In this document: in pieces, positions 25,109 through 34,501 of the stretch
How positions within the stretch are numbered: position 1 is the first letter of the stretch
How the letters are laid out: each line of letters opens with the position of its first letter
Assembly: GCF_015244705.1 (NCBI RefSeq)
Contig: NZ_JABCQF010000001.1
Coordinates: 682,001 to 746,000, forward strand
Length of the DNA: 64,000 nt
Reading direction: 5' to 3'
Source of the DNA: Gluconobacter potus
GTDB taxonomy: Bacteria > Pseudomonadota > Alphaproteobacteria > Acetobacterales > Acetobacteraceae
The notes under the pieces: model-generated
What the model saw: only the letters and a program-made list of their open reading frames with translations
What the model was told of the DNA's origin: nothing
The model's database searches: none
Program-made: the position numbers and the translations under genes

Positions 25109-25732
25109 ATGATCGATACTGCCAAACTCGACGCCGTCATGGGCCGCTGTCCGGTCATGCCGGTGCTGGTGGTCAATGACGTAGCTCTGGCTCGCCCGAT
25201 GGCTGAGGCTCTGGTGGCTGGTGGACTGTCCACGCTGGAAGTCACGCTGCGCACGCCCTGCGCCCTGGAAGTGATTGAGGAAATGTCGAAAGTGCCGGGC
25301 GCGCTGGTCGGTGCGGGAACGGTGCTGAATCCGTCCGACATGGACCGTGCCGTGAAGGCTGGTGCCCGCTTCATCGTCAGCCCCGGCCTGACCGAGGCGC
25401 TGGCAAAGGCGTCGGTCGAGCATGACGTTCCGTTCCTGCCGGGCGTCGCCAATGCGGGTGACATCATGCGCGGTCTGGATCTGGGCCTGTCACGCTTCAA
25501 GTTCTTTCCGGCCGTGACGAATGGCGGCATTCCTGCGCTCAAGAGCTTGGCCAGTGTTTTCGGCAGCAATGTCCGCTTCTGCCCCACGGGCGGCATTACG
25601 GAAGAGAGTGCGCCGGACTGGCTGGCCCTTCCGTCCGTGGCCTGCGTCGGCGGGTCCTGGGTGACGGCCGGCACGTTCGATGCGGATAAGGTCCGGCAGC
25701 GCGCCACGGCTGCGGCACTCTTGACGGTCTGA
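25109..25732 (+). CDS. eda: KDPG aldolase
   Basis: Cleaves 2-keto-3-deoxy-6-phosphogluconate to pyruvate and glyceraldehyde-3-phosphate. 207 residues, class I TIM barrel. The general-base Glu lies in LEVTLRTPCALEVI near residue 45, and the Schiff-base lysine in SRFKFFPAVTNGGIPALK near residue 130. FCPTGGITEESAPDWL near residue 157 is the phosphate-binding turn. Preceded by GGAAG and linked to edd. Confidence 0.96.
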   Translation: MIDTAKLDAVMGRCPVMPVLVVNDVALARPMAEALVAGGLSTLEVTLRTPCALEVIEEMSKVPGALVGAGTVLNPSDMDRAVKAGARFIVSPGLTEALAKASVEHDVPFLPGVANAGDIMRGLDLGLSRFKFFPAVTNGGIPALKSLASVFGSNVRFCPTGGITEESAPDWLALPSVACVGGSWVTAGTFDADKVRQRATAAALLTV

Positions 25733-25768
25733 CCGAACCGCTTCTGGTCTGATCGTCAAAGCGTTTTT

Positions 25769-25797
25769 CGGATGCCGTCAGAATGTTGCGGCATCCG
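25769..25797. repeat. Perfect inverted repeat after eda
   Basis: CGGATGCCG (25769-25777) and CGGCATCCG (25789-25797) form a 9-bp stem with an 11-nt loop, preceded by a five-T run that itself follows a shorter CGCTT/AAGCG stem. Probably part of the edd-eda termination region. Its presence argues against the ATG at 25772 as the start of the next gene. Confidence 0.55.
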
Positions 25798-25855
25798 TGA
25801 ACGTTTTGTGAACAAATGGTTTGCGAGACACGTCGAAGCAGACCATATAGGGCGC

Positions 25856-26419
25856 GTGACCGGACGTTCCCATCTGCTGATTGGCGGCTTTGCCGTGCTG
25901 TGCGCGATGCGCTGGCATATCCTGTCGCCTGAACCGCTCTCCGTCTGCACGGGATTGCTGGGTAGTCTTTTGCCAGACATCGATACCGAACGCTCCATGC
26001 TCGGCAGCCGGCTGAAATTCCTCTCCCGTTTTCTGGCAAAGACCTTTGGGCATCGTGGCCTCACACATTCCGGGGTGATGCTGCTTCTGGCCGCGGCCGT
26101 GCTGAACGGTCTGATGGGGCCCGAGAGCCTGCATGGGCCCTGGGGGGCGCTCCTGCTGGGGGCAGGGACGCATATTGCGGCTGATCTTCCGACAGGGGGA
26201 TGTCAGCTCTTCGCGCCCCTCAGCCGTTCGCGACTCTCGCTCTGGCCTTATGTCCGGACTGGCGGGATCGGAGAAATCATGCTTCTTGTGCCCATTCTCT
26301 GCCTTCTGGGTTGGGCAGGATTTTCCGGTAATGGCCCTGTTCCGGGTCATGTTCCTCCCTCTGCGCATCACTCGCGGTTGCGCGGACATGTTTTGAAGGA
26401 TATTTCATTCTCATCATGA
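25856..26419 (+). CDS. YdjM-like membrane-bound metal-dependent hydrolase
   Basis: A 187-residue integral membrane protein of the LexA-binding inner-membrane hydrolase family. It opens with [19 protein letters not shown], followed by the invariant [21 protein letters not shown] and the metal-site [10 protein letters not shown] and [12 protein letters not shown] motifs. At least four hydrophobic segments. GTG 25856 is preferred because family members begin just before the H of the first motif; the frame is open back to ATG 25772, which sits in a hairpin. It overlaps purH by four bases. Confidence 0.75.
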   Translation: MTGRSHLLIGGFAVLCAMRWHILSPEPLSVCTGLLGSLLPDIDTERSMLGSRLKFLSRFLAKTFGHRGLTHSGVMLLLAAAVLNGLMGPESLHGPWGALLLGAGTHIAADLPTGGCQLFAPLSRSRLSLWPYVRTGGIGEIMLLVPILCLLGWAGFSGNGPVPGHVPPSAHHSRLRGHVLKDISFSS

Positions 26420-27993
26420 CTGAGACCCGACTCCCCGTCCGTCGCGCCCTCCTCTCCGTTTCTGACAAGACGGGACTGATCGAACTGGGGCGTGCGCTCG
26501 CCGCCCACGGTGCGGAACTGCTTTCGACGGGAGGCTCTGCAAAGGCCCTTCGTGAAGCGGGTCTGACAGTCAAGGATGTCTCGGAGCATACCGGTTTTCC
26601 TGAAATCCTGGATGGCCGGGTCAAGACCCTCGTCCCGCAGGTGCATGGTGGCATCCTCGGTCGCCGCGACCTTCCGGCCCATGTCGCGCAGATGGCGGAA
26701 CACGGCATTGCGCCGATCGATCTGGTCTGTGTGAATCTCTATCCTTTTGCCGCGACCGTCGCGTCCGGGGCAGGGGATGAGGACTGCATCGAGAACATCG
26801 ATATCGGTGGGCCGGCCATGATCCGCGCTGCCGCCAAGAACTTCGATCACGTCACGATCCTGACCGATCCGCGTCAGTATGCGGCTGTCATCGCCTCGCT
26901 GGAACAGGGTGGCACGGTTCTGGCGGAACGTCGCGATTACGCTGCCTCCGCCTATGCCCATACGGCTGCCTATGACAGCATGATCTCCCGCTGGTTCGCG
27001 AAGCAGGCCGGTGAGATCCTTCCTCCCGTTCTGACGCTGAGCGGCACCCGCGATGATCTGCTGCGCTATGGTGAGAACCCGCACCAGAAGGCCGCCTTCT
27101 ATCGCGATGGCAGCCAGCGTCCGGGCGTCGCGAGTGCGCGTCAGGTTCAGGGGAAGGCCCTGAGCTACAACAACATCAACGACACGGACGCTGCATTCGA
27201 AGCCGTCGCCGAGTTCGACGAGCCGACGGTCGTGATCGTCAAGCATGCCAATCCGTGTGGCGTAGCTTCTGCTCCCACTCTGGAACAGGCCTGGATCGCG
27301 GCCCTGCGCTGTGATCCGGTTTCGGCCTTCGGTGGCATCGTTGCAGTCAACCGGACGCTGAATGGCGCCACGGCCCAGAGGATCAGCAAGATCTTCACCG
27401 AAGTGATCGTGGCTCCAGATGCCGACGCTGAAGCAGTCGAAGTCCTGTCGCGGAAAAAGAATCTTCGTTTGCTGCTCACCGACGGCGTGCCCGACCCGAC
27501 AGCTGAAGGACTGGCGTTCCGTTCCGTCGCGGGTGGCTTCCTGGCACAGACCCGTGATGCGGGCCGTGTGACGGAAGCTGACCTCAAGGTCGTGACCAAG
27601 CGCGCACCGACGGCCCAGGAAATGAAGGACCTGCTGTTTGCGTTCCGTGTCGCAAAACACGTGAAGTCAAACGCTGTCATCTATGTCCGTAACGGGGCAA
27701 CGGTCGGCATTGGCGCCGGACAGATGTCCCGGGTGGACAGCGCGCGTATTGCAGCGCGCAAGAGCGAGGACGCTGCGAAGGAAGCCGGAGAACGCGCACC
27801 GCTGACGACTGGTTCGGTCGCGGCGTCGGACGCCTTCTTCCCCTTCGCTGACGGTCTTGAGAGCGTCGTTGCGGCGGGCGCTGTGGCTGTCATTCAGCCA
27901 GGCGGCTCCATTCGCGATCAGGAGGTGATCGATGCGGCAGATGCTGCCGGGATCGCCATGGTATTCACCGGCATGAGGCATTTCCGACATTGA
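26416..27993 (+). CDS. purH: Bifunctional AICAR transformylase / IMP cyclohydrolase
   Basis: Last two steps of IMP synthesis. 525 residues. Residues 1-200 form the IMP cyclohydrolase with [30 protein letters not shown] and the [22 protein letters not shown] block. Residues 200-525 form the transformylase with [35 protein letters not shown] carrying the catalytic Lys-His, and [12 protein letters not shown]. Its end overlaps the next gene by four bases. Confidence 0.97.
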   Translation: MTETRLPVRRALLSVSDKTGLIELGRALAAHGAELLSTGGSAKALREAGLTVKDVSEHTGFPEILDGRVKTLVPQVHGGILGRRDLPAHVAQMAEHGIAPIDLVCVNLYPFAATVASGAGDEDCIENIDIGGPAMIRAAAKNFDHVTILTDPRQYAAVIASLEQGGTVLAERRDYAASAYAHTAAYDSMISRWFAKQAGEILPPVLTLSGTRDDLLRYGENPHQKAAFYRDGSQRPGVASARQVQGKALSYNNINDTDAAFEAVAEFDEPTVVIVKHANPCGVASAPTLEQAWIAALRCDPVSAFGGIVAVNRTLNGATAQRISKIFTEVIVAPDADAEAVEVLSRKKNLRLLLTDGVPDPTAEGLAFRSVAGGFLAQTRDAGRVTEADLKVVTKRAPTAQEMKDLLFAFRVAKHVKSNAVIYVRNGATVGIGAGQMSRVDSARIAARKSEDAAKEAGERAPLTTGSVAASDAFFPFADGLESVVAAGAVAVIQPGGSIRDQEVIDAADAAGIAMVFTGMRHFRH

Positions 27994-28340
27994 AAAAGCT
28001 CGCTTTCGCCAGCCTGGTCCTGGCGCTTTCCGTCTCCGCAGTCGAGGCTGCTCCCTGCGTCTATGACATGACGCCGCTGCCCGTTACGCAGGGGGTCGTC
28101 TCCGGCATCACGCCTACGGGCGTGAAATTGCGTGATGGAACCACGGTCATTCTGCCGGACGAACTTCTGGCCGGTGTTCGGCTGAACCAGAAACTGGCTG
28201 TCAGGGGGCTGGTCTCTACGACAACCCATACGGTTCAGGCGCTGGCTCTGGAAGGCAATCCGCCTGTATGCCCCAGCGCGCCCACAATCCCGCGCGGACC
28301 TTTTGCGGGGTCCCCGGCTTATGATGCGATCCATCCCTGA
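27990..28340 (+). CDS. Small secreted protein of unknown function
   Basis: Not recognised. 116 residues from a TTG start overlapping the purH stop (TTGA). A classical signal peptide, [19 protein letters not shown], is followed by a mature domain of about 97 residues with two cysteines and short beta strands ([39 protein letters not shown]), suggesting a small OB- or barrel-like fold. The start is unusual but is the only one that keeps the signal peptide. Coupled to purH by position only. Confidence 0.65.
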   Translation: MKKLAFASLVLALSVSAVEAAPCVYDMTPLPVTQGVVSGITPTGVKLRDGTTVILPDELLAGVRLNQKLAVRGLVSTTTHTVQALALEGNPPVCPSAPTIPRGPFAGSPAYDAIHP

Positions 28341-28417
28341 GTCCTAAGGTGCTGATTGCTTCATGTTGCTGAAGGGATGAGCCTTTCAGTTCTGTAGCCC
28401 CTGCCACTGTGCTCTGG

Positions 28418-28457
28418 CGTCCCCGAGAAAGCCTGAAAAAAGGTTTTCTCGGGGACG
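28418..28457. repeat. Long inverted repeat upstream of the flagellar genes
   Basis: CGTCCCCGAGAAA (28418-28430) is exactly complementary to TTTCTCGGGGACG (28445-28457), and the inner bases GCCT/AGGT can extend the stem to about 17 bp with a small A-rich loop. No T tract follows. It separates the purH unit from fliK and may be a rho-independent-like barrier or the processed end of a transcript. Confidence 0.6.
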
Positions 28458-28552
28458 TATGCTTTTGGGACCGCTAAACGCTTTCTTTACTGTTCCTGTG
28501 CCAACAGTTTCCCCGGGTTTCCCATTGTCAGCGGATCCGGAGGCACACAGTT

Positions 28553-29878
28553 TTGTCACATGTCACGACATCCGCAGTTGTAACGACAACGGGGGCAGGA
28601 CGGCTCGAAACCCTGCCGCAAACCCAGCTGGCGTCGAATGAGCGTTTTCGCGATTTTCTGGAAAGCTATGTGCACCAGAAGTCCCCTGCACATGCCGATG
28701 ACAGCCAGAAAGCTTCAACAGACAAGCCCCGGGTCCTAAAAGCTGCGACATCCCCATCCCAGGAGAAGGGGCAAACCCAGATTCAGAAAACCAGTTCTGA
28801 AATGGCCGCCGCTACGAAGCGCAATGAAGCAGCAAGCTTGCAGCAGCATTCTGCTTCTGCAAAGCAGGTCAGTGCAACGGCTCAGAATACTGTATCGCCC
28901 TATGCTGCTCAGAAGGGCAGTATGGCAGCTAATAAGGGACAGCCTCAAAAAGTCGCCGGGGATGGGCAGCAAAAGACGTCTCAAACGAATGCCACAAAGA
29001 GCAGTGACAAATATTCGGTTGCTGATGGGCAGAAGGCAGAAAAACCTGCCCTGACGCAGGGTGAGGGGGCTGACGCTGCTGATGACCATTCAACGGAGAA
29101 CGTATCGCCACAGGCAAATATCCCTGTGGCTGGATCGAACGTCTCTGCTGCGGACGATGCGGTGCAGAAAAACCACCCGTCATTAGCTGACACCACACAG
29201 TCAAATTCAGAAACGGGTGGGATCGAAGCATCCACTCAAAAAGAGACCAGCTTTTCGGTAGAGCAGGATAGTGCAGAAGTAAAAGCAAATACTGTCTCGG
29301 ATATGACGACTGCAGCACAGAGCGTTCCGGCATTTCAACTGGACTCTGTATCCGCGGAGAAAACATCCACTGATTCAGCCACTGAGACGTCTCATGCTGC
29401 TCAGTCAGAAAATGCTTCCGAGACGGCGGGCAATAATGAACAGGTCTCCCGACATGACGAGCCGCAGCCTTTGCTCTATCAGAAGAACAGTAACGGAAGC
29501 ACGACAACTCATATTGAAATGAATGTCGGCCACCACGAAAAAGTCTATGTGGAAATTGGTGAAACGCCTGCCAGGGAGCAGCGGATTCACATCAATACCG
29601 ACGATCCGGAAGTCTATCAGTCTTTAAAAGACGACCGCGATACATTGCTCGCAAGTCTGGCGCAGAGTTCCGTTTCCGTGACTGCCTCGCAGAGCATCAT
29701 CCCTCCGAATATCCAGATCAGCCTTTCGCAACCCTCTTTCCTGAGCATGTCATCCCAGGATGAGCGGCAGGGAAGCAATAATCAGTCAGGAGGGGAAGCA
29801 AGGGGGACCTCATCTGCGACTGATACTCCAGCCCCTGAACGCCGGTTTCTGCGTGGCGTCGTCGATCTCACCGTCTAA
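28553..29878 (+). CDS. fliK: Flagellar hook-length control protein FliK-like
   Basis: A 441-residue polar protein. Residues 1-300 are low-complexity, rich in Ser, Thr, Ala, Gln and Lys, the molecular-ruler part. Residues 310-400 resemble the C-terminal switch domain (HIEMNVGHHEKVYVEIGETP, then INTDDPEVYQSLKDDRDTLLASLA). FliK measures hook length and switches export from hook to filament. The start is a TTG at 28553 with GGAGG exactly nine bases upstream; no in-frame ATG is better placed. Identification rests on composition, the C-terminal pattern and the adjacent flgD, since FliK sequences diverge strongly. Confidence 0.75.
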   Translation: MSHVTTSAVVTTTGAGRLETLPQTQLASNERFRDFLESYVHQKSPAHADDSQKASTDKPRVLKAATSPSQEKGQTQIQKTSSEMAAATKRNEAASLQQHSASAKQVSATAQNTVSPYAAQKGSMAANKGQPQKVAGDGQQKTSQTNATKSSDKYSVADGQKAEKPALTQGEGADAADDHSTENVSPQANIPVAGSNVSAADDAVQKNHPSLADTTQSNSETGGIEASTQKETSFSVEQDSAEVKANTVSDMTTAAQSVPAFQLDSVSAEKTSTDSATETSHAAQSENASETAGNNEQVSRHDEPQPLLYQKNSNGSTTTHIEMNVGHHEKVYVEIGETPAREQRIHINTDDPEVYQSLKDDRDTLLASLAQSSVSVTASQSIIPPNIQISLSQPSFLSMSSQDERQGSNNQSGGEARGTSSATDTPAPERRFLRGVVDLTV

Positions 29879-29893
29879 CATAGGATTCAAAAC

Positions 29894-30634
29894 ATGGTTT
29901 CTTCAGTTGGTACAACGACCGCCAGCACGTCGCTTCTAAGTCAGGCTATTGCAGCCGCGAAAAGCAATGCGGCAGCAAATGCAGCCTCTGCTTCTTCCAG
30001 TACGTCAACGAGCGCCAGCAGTTCGAGCAGTTCGCTCTCATCTCTGGGGGGGAATTTCAACCAGTTCCTCACGCTGCTTACAACACAGCTGCAGCATCAG
30101 GACCCCAGTAATCCAACCAGCACTGATTCCTTTACGGCCGAACTCGCTCAGTTTGCCGGCGTCCAGCAGCAGGTCGAGACCAATACAAATCTGACCACCC
30201 TGATTTCCGCGACGCAGGACAACCAGATGGCTTCAGCGGTCAGCCTGATCGGCAAGACGACAACTGCAAGCAGTTCCAGCCTGCCGCTTCAGAGCGGTTC
30301 TGCATCCCTGTCGTTTACCGCGCCTCAGGCAGAGGATGTCGCGATTGCCGTAACGGACAGTACGGGTACGGTCGTGAAGTCCGAAACAGTCAATGCGTCC
30401 GCGGGAACAAATACCTGGACATGGGACGGCAAGAATAACAGCGGTACGCAGTTGAGCGATGGTGCTTATACGGTTGCTGTAGAGGGAAGCTCTACTGACG
30501 GTACCAGCGTTGCTCTTTCGACCACGATAACTGGGACTGTCACTGGTGTTTCAAAGGGAACAACGGGCGTTAATATTGATATGGGCGATGCTACCATTGA
30601 CATGAGCGATCTGACCGGATTTTCGACCACCTGA
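29894..30634 (+). CDS. flgD: Flagellar hook assembly protein FlgD
   Basis: Hook-cap scaffold of 246 residues. A Ser/Ala-rich N-terminus is followed by the FlgD core FNQFLTLLTTQLQHQDPSNPTSTDSFTAELAQFAGVQQQVETN near residue 55, then the FlgD Ig-like half with WDGKNNSGTQLSDGAYTVAVEG near residue 175. Fifteen bp after fliK, so co-transcribed. Cap proteins are exported unfolded by the flagellar apparatus and discarded after hook completion. Confidence 0.93.
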   Translation: MVSSVGTTTASTSLLSQAIAAAKSNAAANAASASSSTSTSASSSSSSLSSLGGNFNQFLTLLTTQLQHQDPSNPTSTDSFTAELAQFAGVQQQVETNTNLTTLISATQDNQMASAVSLIGKTTTASSSSLPLQSGSASLSFTAPQAEDVAIAVTDSTGTVVKSETVNASAGTNTWTWDGKNNSGTQLSDGAYTVAVEGSSTDGTSVALSTTITGTVTGVSKGTTGVNIDMGDATIDMSDLTGFSTT

Positions 30635-30659
30635 TTCCAGCGACTGATAATGCCCATTG

Positions 30660-30675
30660 TTAGGCGTACGTTAAC
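30660..30675. promoter_or_regulatory. CtrA-box-like site upstream of fliF
   Basis: TTAG (30660-30663), a seven-base spacer and TTAAC (30671-30675) differ by one base from the alphaproteobacterial CtrA consensus TTAA-N7-TTAAC. It is 134 bp upstream of the fliF GTG, in the 174-bp gap after flgD. CtrA controls flagellar genes in many alphaproteobacteria; its role here is inferred. Confidence 0.4.
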
Positions 30676-30808
30676 CTTTTTGCTCCACAATCAGCATTAT
30701 CGACAGTTGGGTTTAGGGGTGAGTGCTCATGTGGGCAATGCAGGAAGGTTTTTCTAAAGAGAGTCGCCAGGATGACGATTCACTGAAAAACCGGAAAGAG
30801 AGCAGCCG

Positions 30809-32488
30809 GTGAAAGCGCTTCTAGCAAACCTCAAGCAGTTGGGGCTGCCGCGTCTGGCGGCTCTTGGCGGCGTTGGCGTTGCGATGCTGGTCCTGCTCGG
30901 CGTGCTTGTCCTTCATGGAGTCAACGCCACAAACGGCCTGCTCTACCGTGATCTGGAAGCGCATGAAGCAGGTGAAATCGTAGAGCAGCTTGCAAAGGCC
31001 CACATCAAATATCGTCTTCAGGATCAGGGCAGTACGATCATGGTGCCTGATGACGACGTTGCACGTGCCAGATTGCTTCTGGCTCAAAGCGGCCTGCCAT
31101 CAGGCGGGTCTGTCGGATACGAGATATTCGACAAGGGCAACAGCTTTACCGCCACGCAATTCGAACAGACCATCAATGAAACCCGTGCACTCGAGGGTGA
31201 ACTGGAACGTTCAATCCGTCTGATCCATGGCGTCCGGAATGCCAGGGTGCATCTTGTGCTGCGTCACAGGGAGCTTTTTTCAACAGATGAGCAGAATGCT
31301 CAGGCGAGCGTCCTTCTTTCAATGGACGGTGGACGTCGGCTGGATGAGGAAAGCATTGCAGCAGTCGTGAACCTGGTTTCCGCGGCGGTCCCAGGGCTGG
31401 ACGCCCACAATATCTCCCTGATCGACAATCGTGGTCATGTTCTTCTCAAGCAGGGAGAAGGAAACTCGAACGGCGGTCAGTCTGCGGAAGAGCAGCGGCA
31501 ATTGATTGAACAGCGTATCGCGCGTGAAGTCGAGGATCTGCTGGGATCTTCACTGGGGCCGGGGCATGTGCGTGTAGAAGCCAACGTCACCATGAATAAC
31601 GATCATGTTCGGGAAACCCAGGAAAATTATGATCCCGACCAGCAGGTTCTGAGGTCGCAACAGACCAAGACAGAAAAAAGCATCAATACCCAAGGCTCTA
31701 CCAACACGACGGTGTCAAATAATCTTCCGAACGCCAATGCGGGACAGCAGCAGAATGGAAGTCAGAGCAACCGGCAGGAACAAACGAATAATTATGAGAT
31801 AAGCAAGACAGTCCGGACCCTGGTTCAGGATCAGCCACGCATTGCCCGCATCAGTATGGCCGTCATGGTCGATGGTATCAGCCAGTCTGATGGAAAAGGC
31901 CACGCGTCATGGCAGCCGCGCAATCAGGAAGAACTTGGGCGGCTGACTGCGTTGACCAAAAGTGCTGTTGGCTTCGATCAGAGTAGGGGTGACGTAGTTA
32001 CCGTGATGTCCATGAAGTTTACGGATATGGACATGGAAATGAAGCCAGAGATCTCCGGCTGGAGCAAGTTTTTCACCCATTCAAATCAGATGGAGGCGAT
32101 AAGGTTTGGATTATTCGCAGCCTGCCTGGCGATGGTTCTGTTCTTTGTCGTGCGCCCATTACTCCGGCCGATTGGAGAGTCCAGCTCTGGGAAATTGCTC
32201 AATTTTGCCACTTCTGAAGCCCGTACTCCAAATGCCGATCTTTCTTCGCAAGGCGCTGTTTATCTGCCCGACAGTCAATCCGAGAGAGCAAGAACTCCTA
32301 TGCTCGAGGCGGCTTATGTGAATGCTGAACCGGTTGATGAAGAAACAGTCTCTGTCAGTGGAGTACAGGGACGAATTAGAGCCTCTTCCGTTCAGAAAGT
32401 TGTAGATCTCGTGGAAACTCATCCATCTGAAAGTATTGCTTTGGTAAGAGGATGGTTGATTCCTTCTCAGGAAGGAGCGAGAGGATGA
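30809..32488 (+). CDS. fliF: Flagellar MS-ring protein FliF
   Basis: Forms the MS ring, the membrane base of the flagellar basal body. 559 residues from a GTG. An N-terminal transmembrane helix (about 18-38) is followed by LLYRDLEAHEAGEIVEQLAKAHIKYRLQDQGSTIMVPDDDV and by QTINETRALEGELERSIRLIHGVRNARVHLVLRHRELF, the two ring-building motifs. A Ser/Asn/Gln-rich segment near residues 290-325 is the beta-collar insertion. A second transmembrane helix (FGLFAACLAMVLFFVVRPLL) is near residue 433, and the C-terminal FliG-binding tail SIALVRGWLIP is conserved. Overlaps fliG by four bases. Confidence 0.95.
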   Translation: MKALLANLKQLGLPRLAALGGVGVAMLVLLGVLVLHGVNATNGLLYRDLEAHEAGEIVEQLAKAHIKYRLQDQGSTIMVPDDDVARARLLLAQSGLPSGGSVGYEIFDKGNSFTATQFEQTINETRALEGELERSIRLIHGVRNARVHLVLRHRELFSTDEQNAQASVLLSMDGGRRLDEESIAAVVNLVSAAVPGLDAHNISLIDNRGHVLLKQGEGNSNGGQSAEEQRQLIEQRIAREVEDLLGSSLGPGHVRVEANVTMNNDHVRETQENYDPDQQVLRSQQTKTEKSINTQGSTNTTVSNNLPNANAGQQQNGSQSNRQEQTNNYEISKTVRTLVQDQPRIARISMAVMVDGISQSDGKGHASWQPRNQEELGRLTALTKSAVGFDQSRGDVVTVMSMKFTDMDMEMKPEISGWSKFFTHSNQMEAIRFGLFAACLAMVLFFVVRPLLRPIGESSSGKLLNFATSEARTPNADLSSQGAVYLPDSQSERARTPMLEAAYVNAEPVDEETVSVSGVQGRIRASSVQKVVDLVETHPSESIALVRGWLIPSQEGARG

Positions 32489-33498
32489 TGGATATGGAAA
32501 AGAATATCTCCGGCGTACAAAAAGCGGCCATCCTGATGATGGCCTTGGGCGAGGAAAACTGTTCTCGTTTGTTCGAGCAGATGCATGAAGAAGAAATTAG
32601 AGAAATTTCATCTGCAATGGCTCAGTTGGGTATTGTTTCGTCAAATACCGTCGAAAAAGTATGCCATGAATTTAGCCAGGGCTTAGGGGCTGCTGAAGGT
32701 GTAGTCGGAGATCTGGAAAGTACGGAAAAGCTTCTCAAAAATGCTCTTCCCGCCAATCGGGCTGCAGCAATCATGGAGGAAATCCGTGGGCCTGCCGGGC
32801 GTACGATGTGGGATAAGCTCGGTAATGTATCAGAGACAGTTCTCGCGAATTATTTGAGAAACGAATACCCACAGACTGTTGCCGTTATATTAAGTCGGAT
32901 CAAACCTTCTCATGCGGCTAAAGTTCTGGCGCTTTTCCCGGAAGAATTTTCATTAGATATCATGATGAGAATGCTTAAAACGGAAACAATACAGAAAAAC
33001 GTTCTTCAAAGCGTTGAAAAGACACTGAGATCGGAATTTGTGTCAAATATTCCGCGCGGAATAAACCGGAATAGCCATGAGGTTCTGGCTGACATATTTA
33101 ACAATTTTGATAGGCGCATTGAAGGTAGATTTATGACTGCTCTGGAAGAGCGGAGTCAGGATGATGCCGAACAGATCAAAAGTCTTATGTTTACATTCGA
33201 AGAGCTCGTCAATCTTTCCAGTGAGAGTTTGATAGTATTGCTGAACCAGATACCTCGGGAAAGCCTGCCGCTGGCCCTTAAAGGTGCAAGCGATAAATTG
33301 AGACAGGCGTTTCTTGCTTCCATGTCGGAGCGTGCAGGTCGTATTCTTATGGATGAAATTGAAGATTTGGGTCCTGTGCGAGTAAAAGATGTTGATACTG
33401 CACAGAACCAAATTCTTATTATTGCGAAAGATCTTGTAGACCGAGGCGAAATTGATCTGATTGATCAAGAACAGCCTGGAAATGAGATGATTGTCTGA
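32485..33498 (+). CDS. fliG: Flagellar motor switch protein FliG
   Basis: Rotor switch subunit, 337 residues from the ATG overlapping the fliF stop (a second ATG follows directly). N-domain GVQKAAILMMALGEENCSRLFEQM binds FliF; the middle domain carries NEYPQTVAVILSRIKPSHAAKVLALFPEE; the C-terminal torque helix region is TFEELVNLSSESLIVLLNQIPRESLPLALKGA. A GAGAGG ribosome-binding site is present. Third-position GC begins to fall here relative to fliF. Ends with a one-base overlap onto the next gene. Confidence 0.95.
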   Translation: MMDMEKNISGVQKAAILMMALGEENCSRLFEQMHEEEIREISSAMAQLGIVSSNTVEKVCHEFSQGLGAAEGVVGDLESTEKLLKNALPANRAAAIMEEIRGPAGRTMWDKLGNVSETVLANYLRNEYPQTVAVILSRIKPSHAAKVLALFPEEFSLDIMMRMLKTETIQKNVLQSVEKTLRSEFVSNIPRGINRNSHEVLADIFNNFDRRIEGRFMTALEERSQDDAEQIKSLMFTFEELVNLSSESLIVLLNQIPRESLPLALKGASDKLRQAFLASMSERAGRILMDEIEDLGPVRVKDVDTAQNQILIIAKDLVDRGEIDLIDQEQPGNEMIV

Positions 33499-34148
33499 TG
33501 GTCCACAATTTCTCAGGCGGCAATAATGCTTCTGGAATTCTCTACGCGGAGGACTTCGATAGGGTCTTGCCGGGCAATGTAGAGAAAAATGACGATATAC
33601 CGCCGCCCATCGAGAACGAAAACACTAATACGCTATCCGATGAACTTTTAGAAGAATTTTATCAAAAGGGACTGCAGGCAGGAAAATTATCAGGAAAGGA
33701 ATTATTTGATAATGAAAGAATAATCCTGGAGAGTTTTTATAAAAATGAAATAAAAAAAGAAATAGATGGAATATGTGAGAGTGTAAAAAACATAGAGAAG
33801 GATATGTCTAAGCAGGTTACGTCTTTCTTCCTGAAAATACTGATGAATCTGTTTCCGGAGCTTTTGACGCAGTATGGAGTGGAAGAGGCAAAGCGAACGA
33901 TCGAAAAAATTAATTCATTCATAAAAGATAAATTCCAGTTGGAATTAATTTGTTCTCAAGAGCTTTCAGAAAAAATAGAAGGGTACTTTGGAGAATCTAC
34001 GCAAAAAATAATAAATATTATTGTGGATGGAGCGAAAAAAGGTGGGGATTTCAAGGTTTCTTGGGATACAGGTCTGTTTGTTAGGAATGCGGATAAAGTT
34101 GTTTCTGAAATAACGTCAGAAATTCTCTCGCTCTCTCATGAAAAATAG
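33498..34148 (+). CDS. fliH: Probable flagellar assembly protein FliH
   Basis: A 216-residue acidic, coiled-coil-rich protein between fliG and fliN, the place of fliH in many operons. The pattern EEFYQKGLQAGKLSGKELFDNE near residue 50 resembles the FliH stator stalk before the ATPase-binding C-terminus, and the last 80 residues include FKVSWDTGLFVRNADKVVSEI. FliH regulates the FliI export ATPase, which is absent here. The gene is extremely AT-rich: bases 33721-33780 contain only 14 G or C of 60. Sequence similarity is weak; the call relies on position. Confidence 0.6.
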   Translation: MVHNFSGGNNASGILYAEDFDRVLPGNVEKNDDIPPPIENENTNTLSDELLEEFYQKGLQAGKLSGKELFDNERIILESFYKNEIKKEIDGICESVKNIEKDMSKQVTSFFLKILMNLFPELLTQYGVEEAKRTIEKINSFIKDKFQLELICSQELSEKIEGYFGESTQKIINIIVDGAKKGGDFKVSWDTGLFVRNADKVVSEITSEILSLSHEK

Positions 34149-34157
34149 GAGGAAAAA

Positions 34158-34481
34158 ATGCTGGATAAAGATGAGGATGGTTTCGGTATGGAAAGAGAAC
34201 AGGTTTTAAAAGAAGAAATTTCAGGCGATAAAACGCCTAATGATTTGCAGGCTATTTATGACATCCCTGTTACGGTAAGCGCAGTATTGGGCCGAGCCAC
34301 AATGCCGATAAACCAATTATTGAAGCTGGGGCGGGGGGCTGTGGTGGAGTTGGACCGGAAGATTGGAGATCCAATCGATATTCTTGTCAATAATCGCTTA
34401 ATTGCAAGGGGTGAGGTGGTTATGGTGGATGAGACGCGTTTAGGCGTCACCATGACTGAAATTGTAAAGTCAGAAAATTAA
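34158..34481 (+). CDS. fliN: Flagellar motor switch protein FliN
   Basis: C-ring subunit, 107 residues. The SpoA domain is clear: VTVSAVLGRATMPINQLLKLGRGAVVELDRKIGDPIDILVNNRLIARGEVVMVDETRLGVTMTEIV. GAGG lies seven bases upstream of the ATG. The N-terminal 30 residues are polar and unconserved. Partner FliM is not encoded in the window. Confidence 0.93.
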   Translation: MLDKDEDGFGMEREQVLKEEISGDKTPNDLQAIYDIPVTVSAVLGRATMPINQLLKLGRGAVVELDRKIGDPIDILVNNRLIARGEVVMVDETRLGVTMTEIVKSEN

Positions 34482-34501
34482 AAAACCATATCGGAAGAAA
34501 A

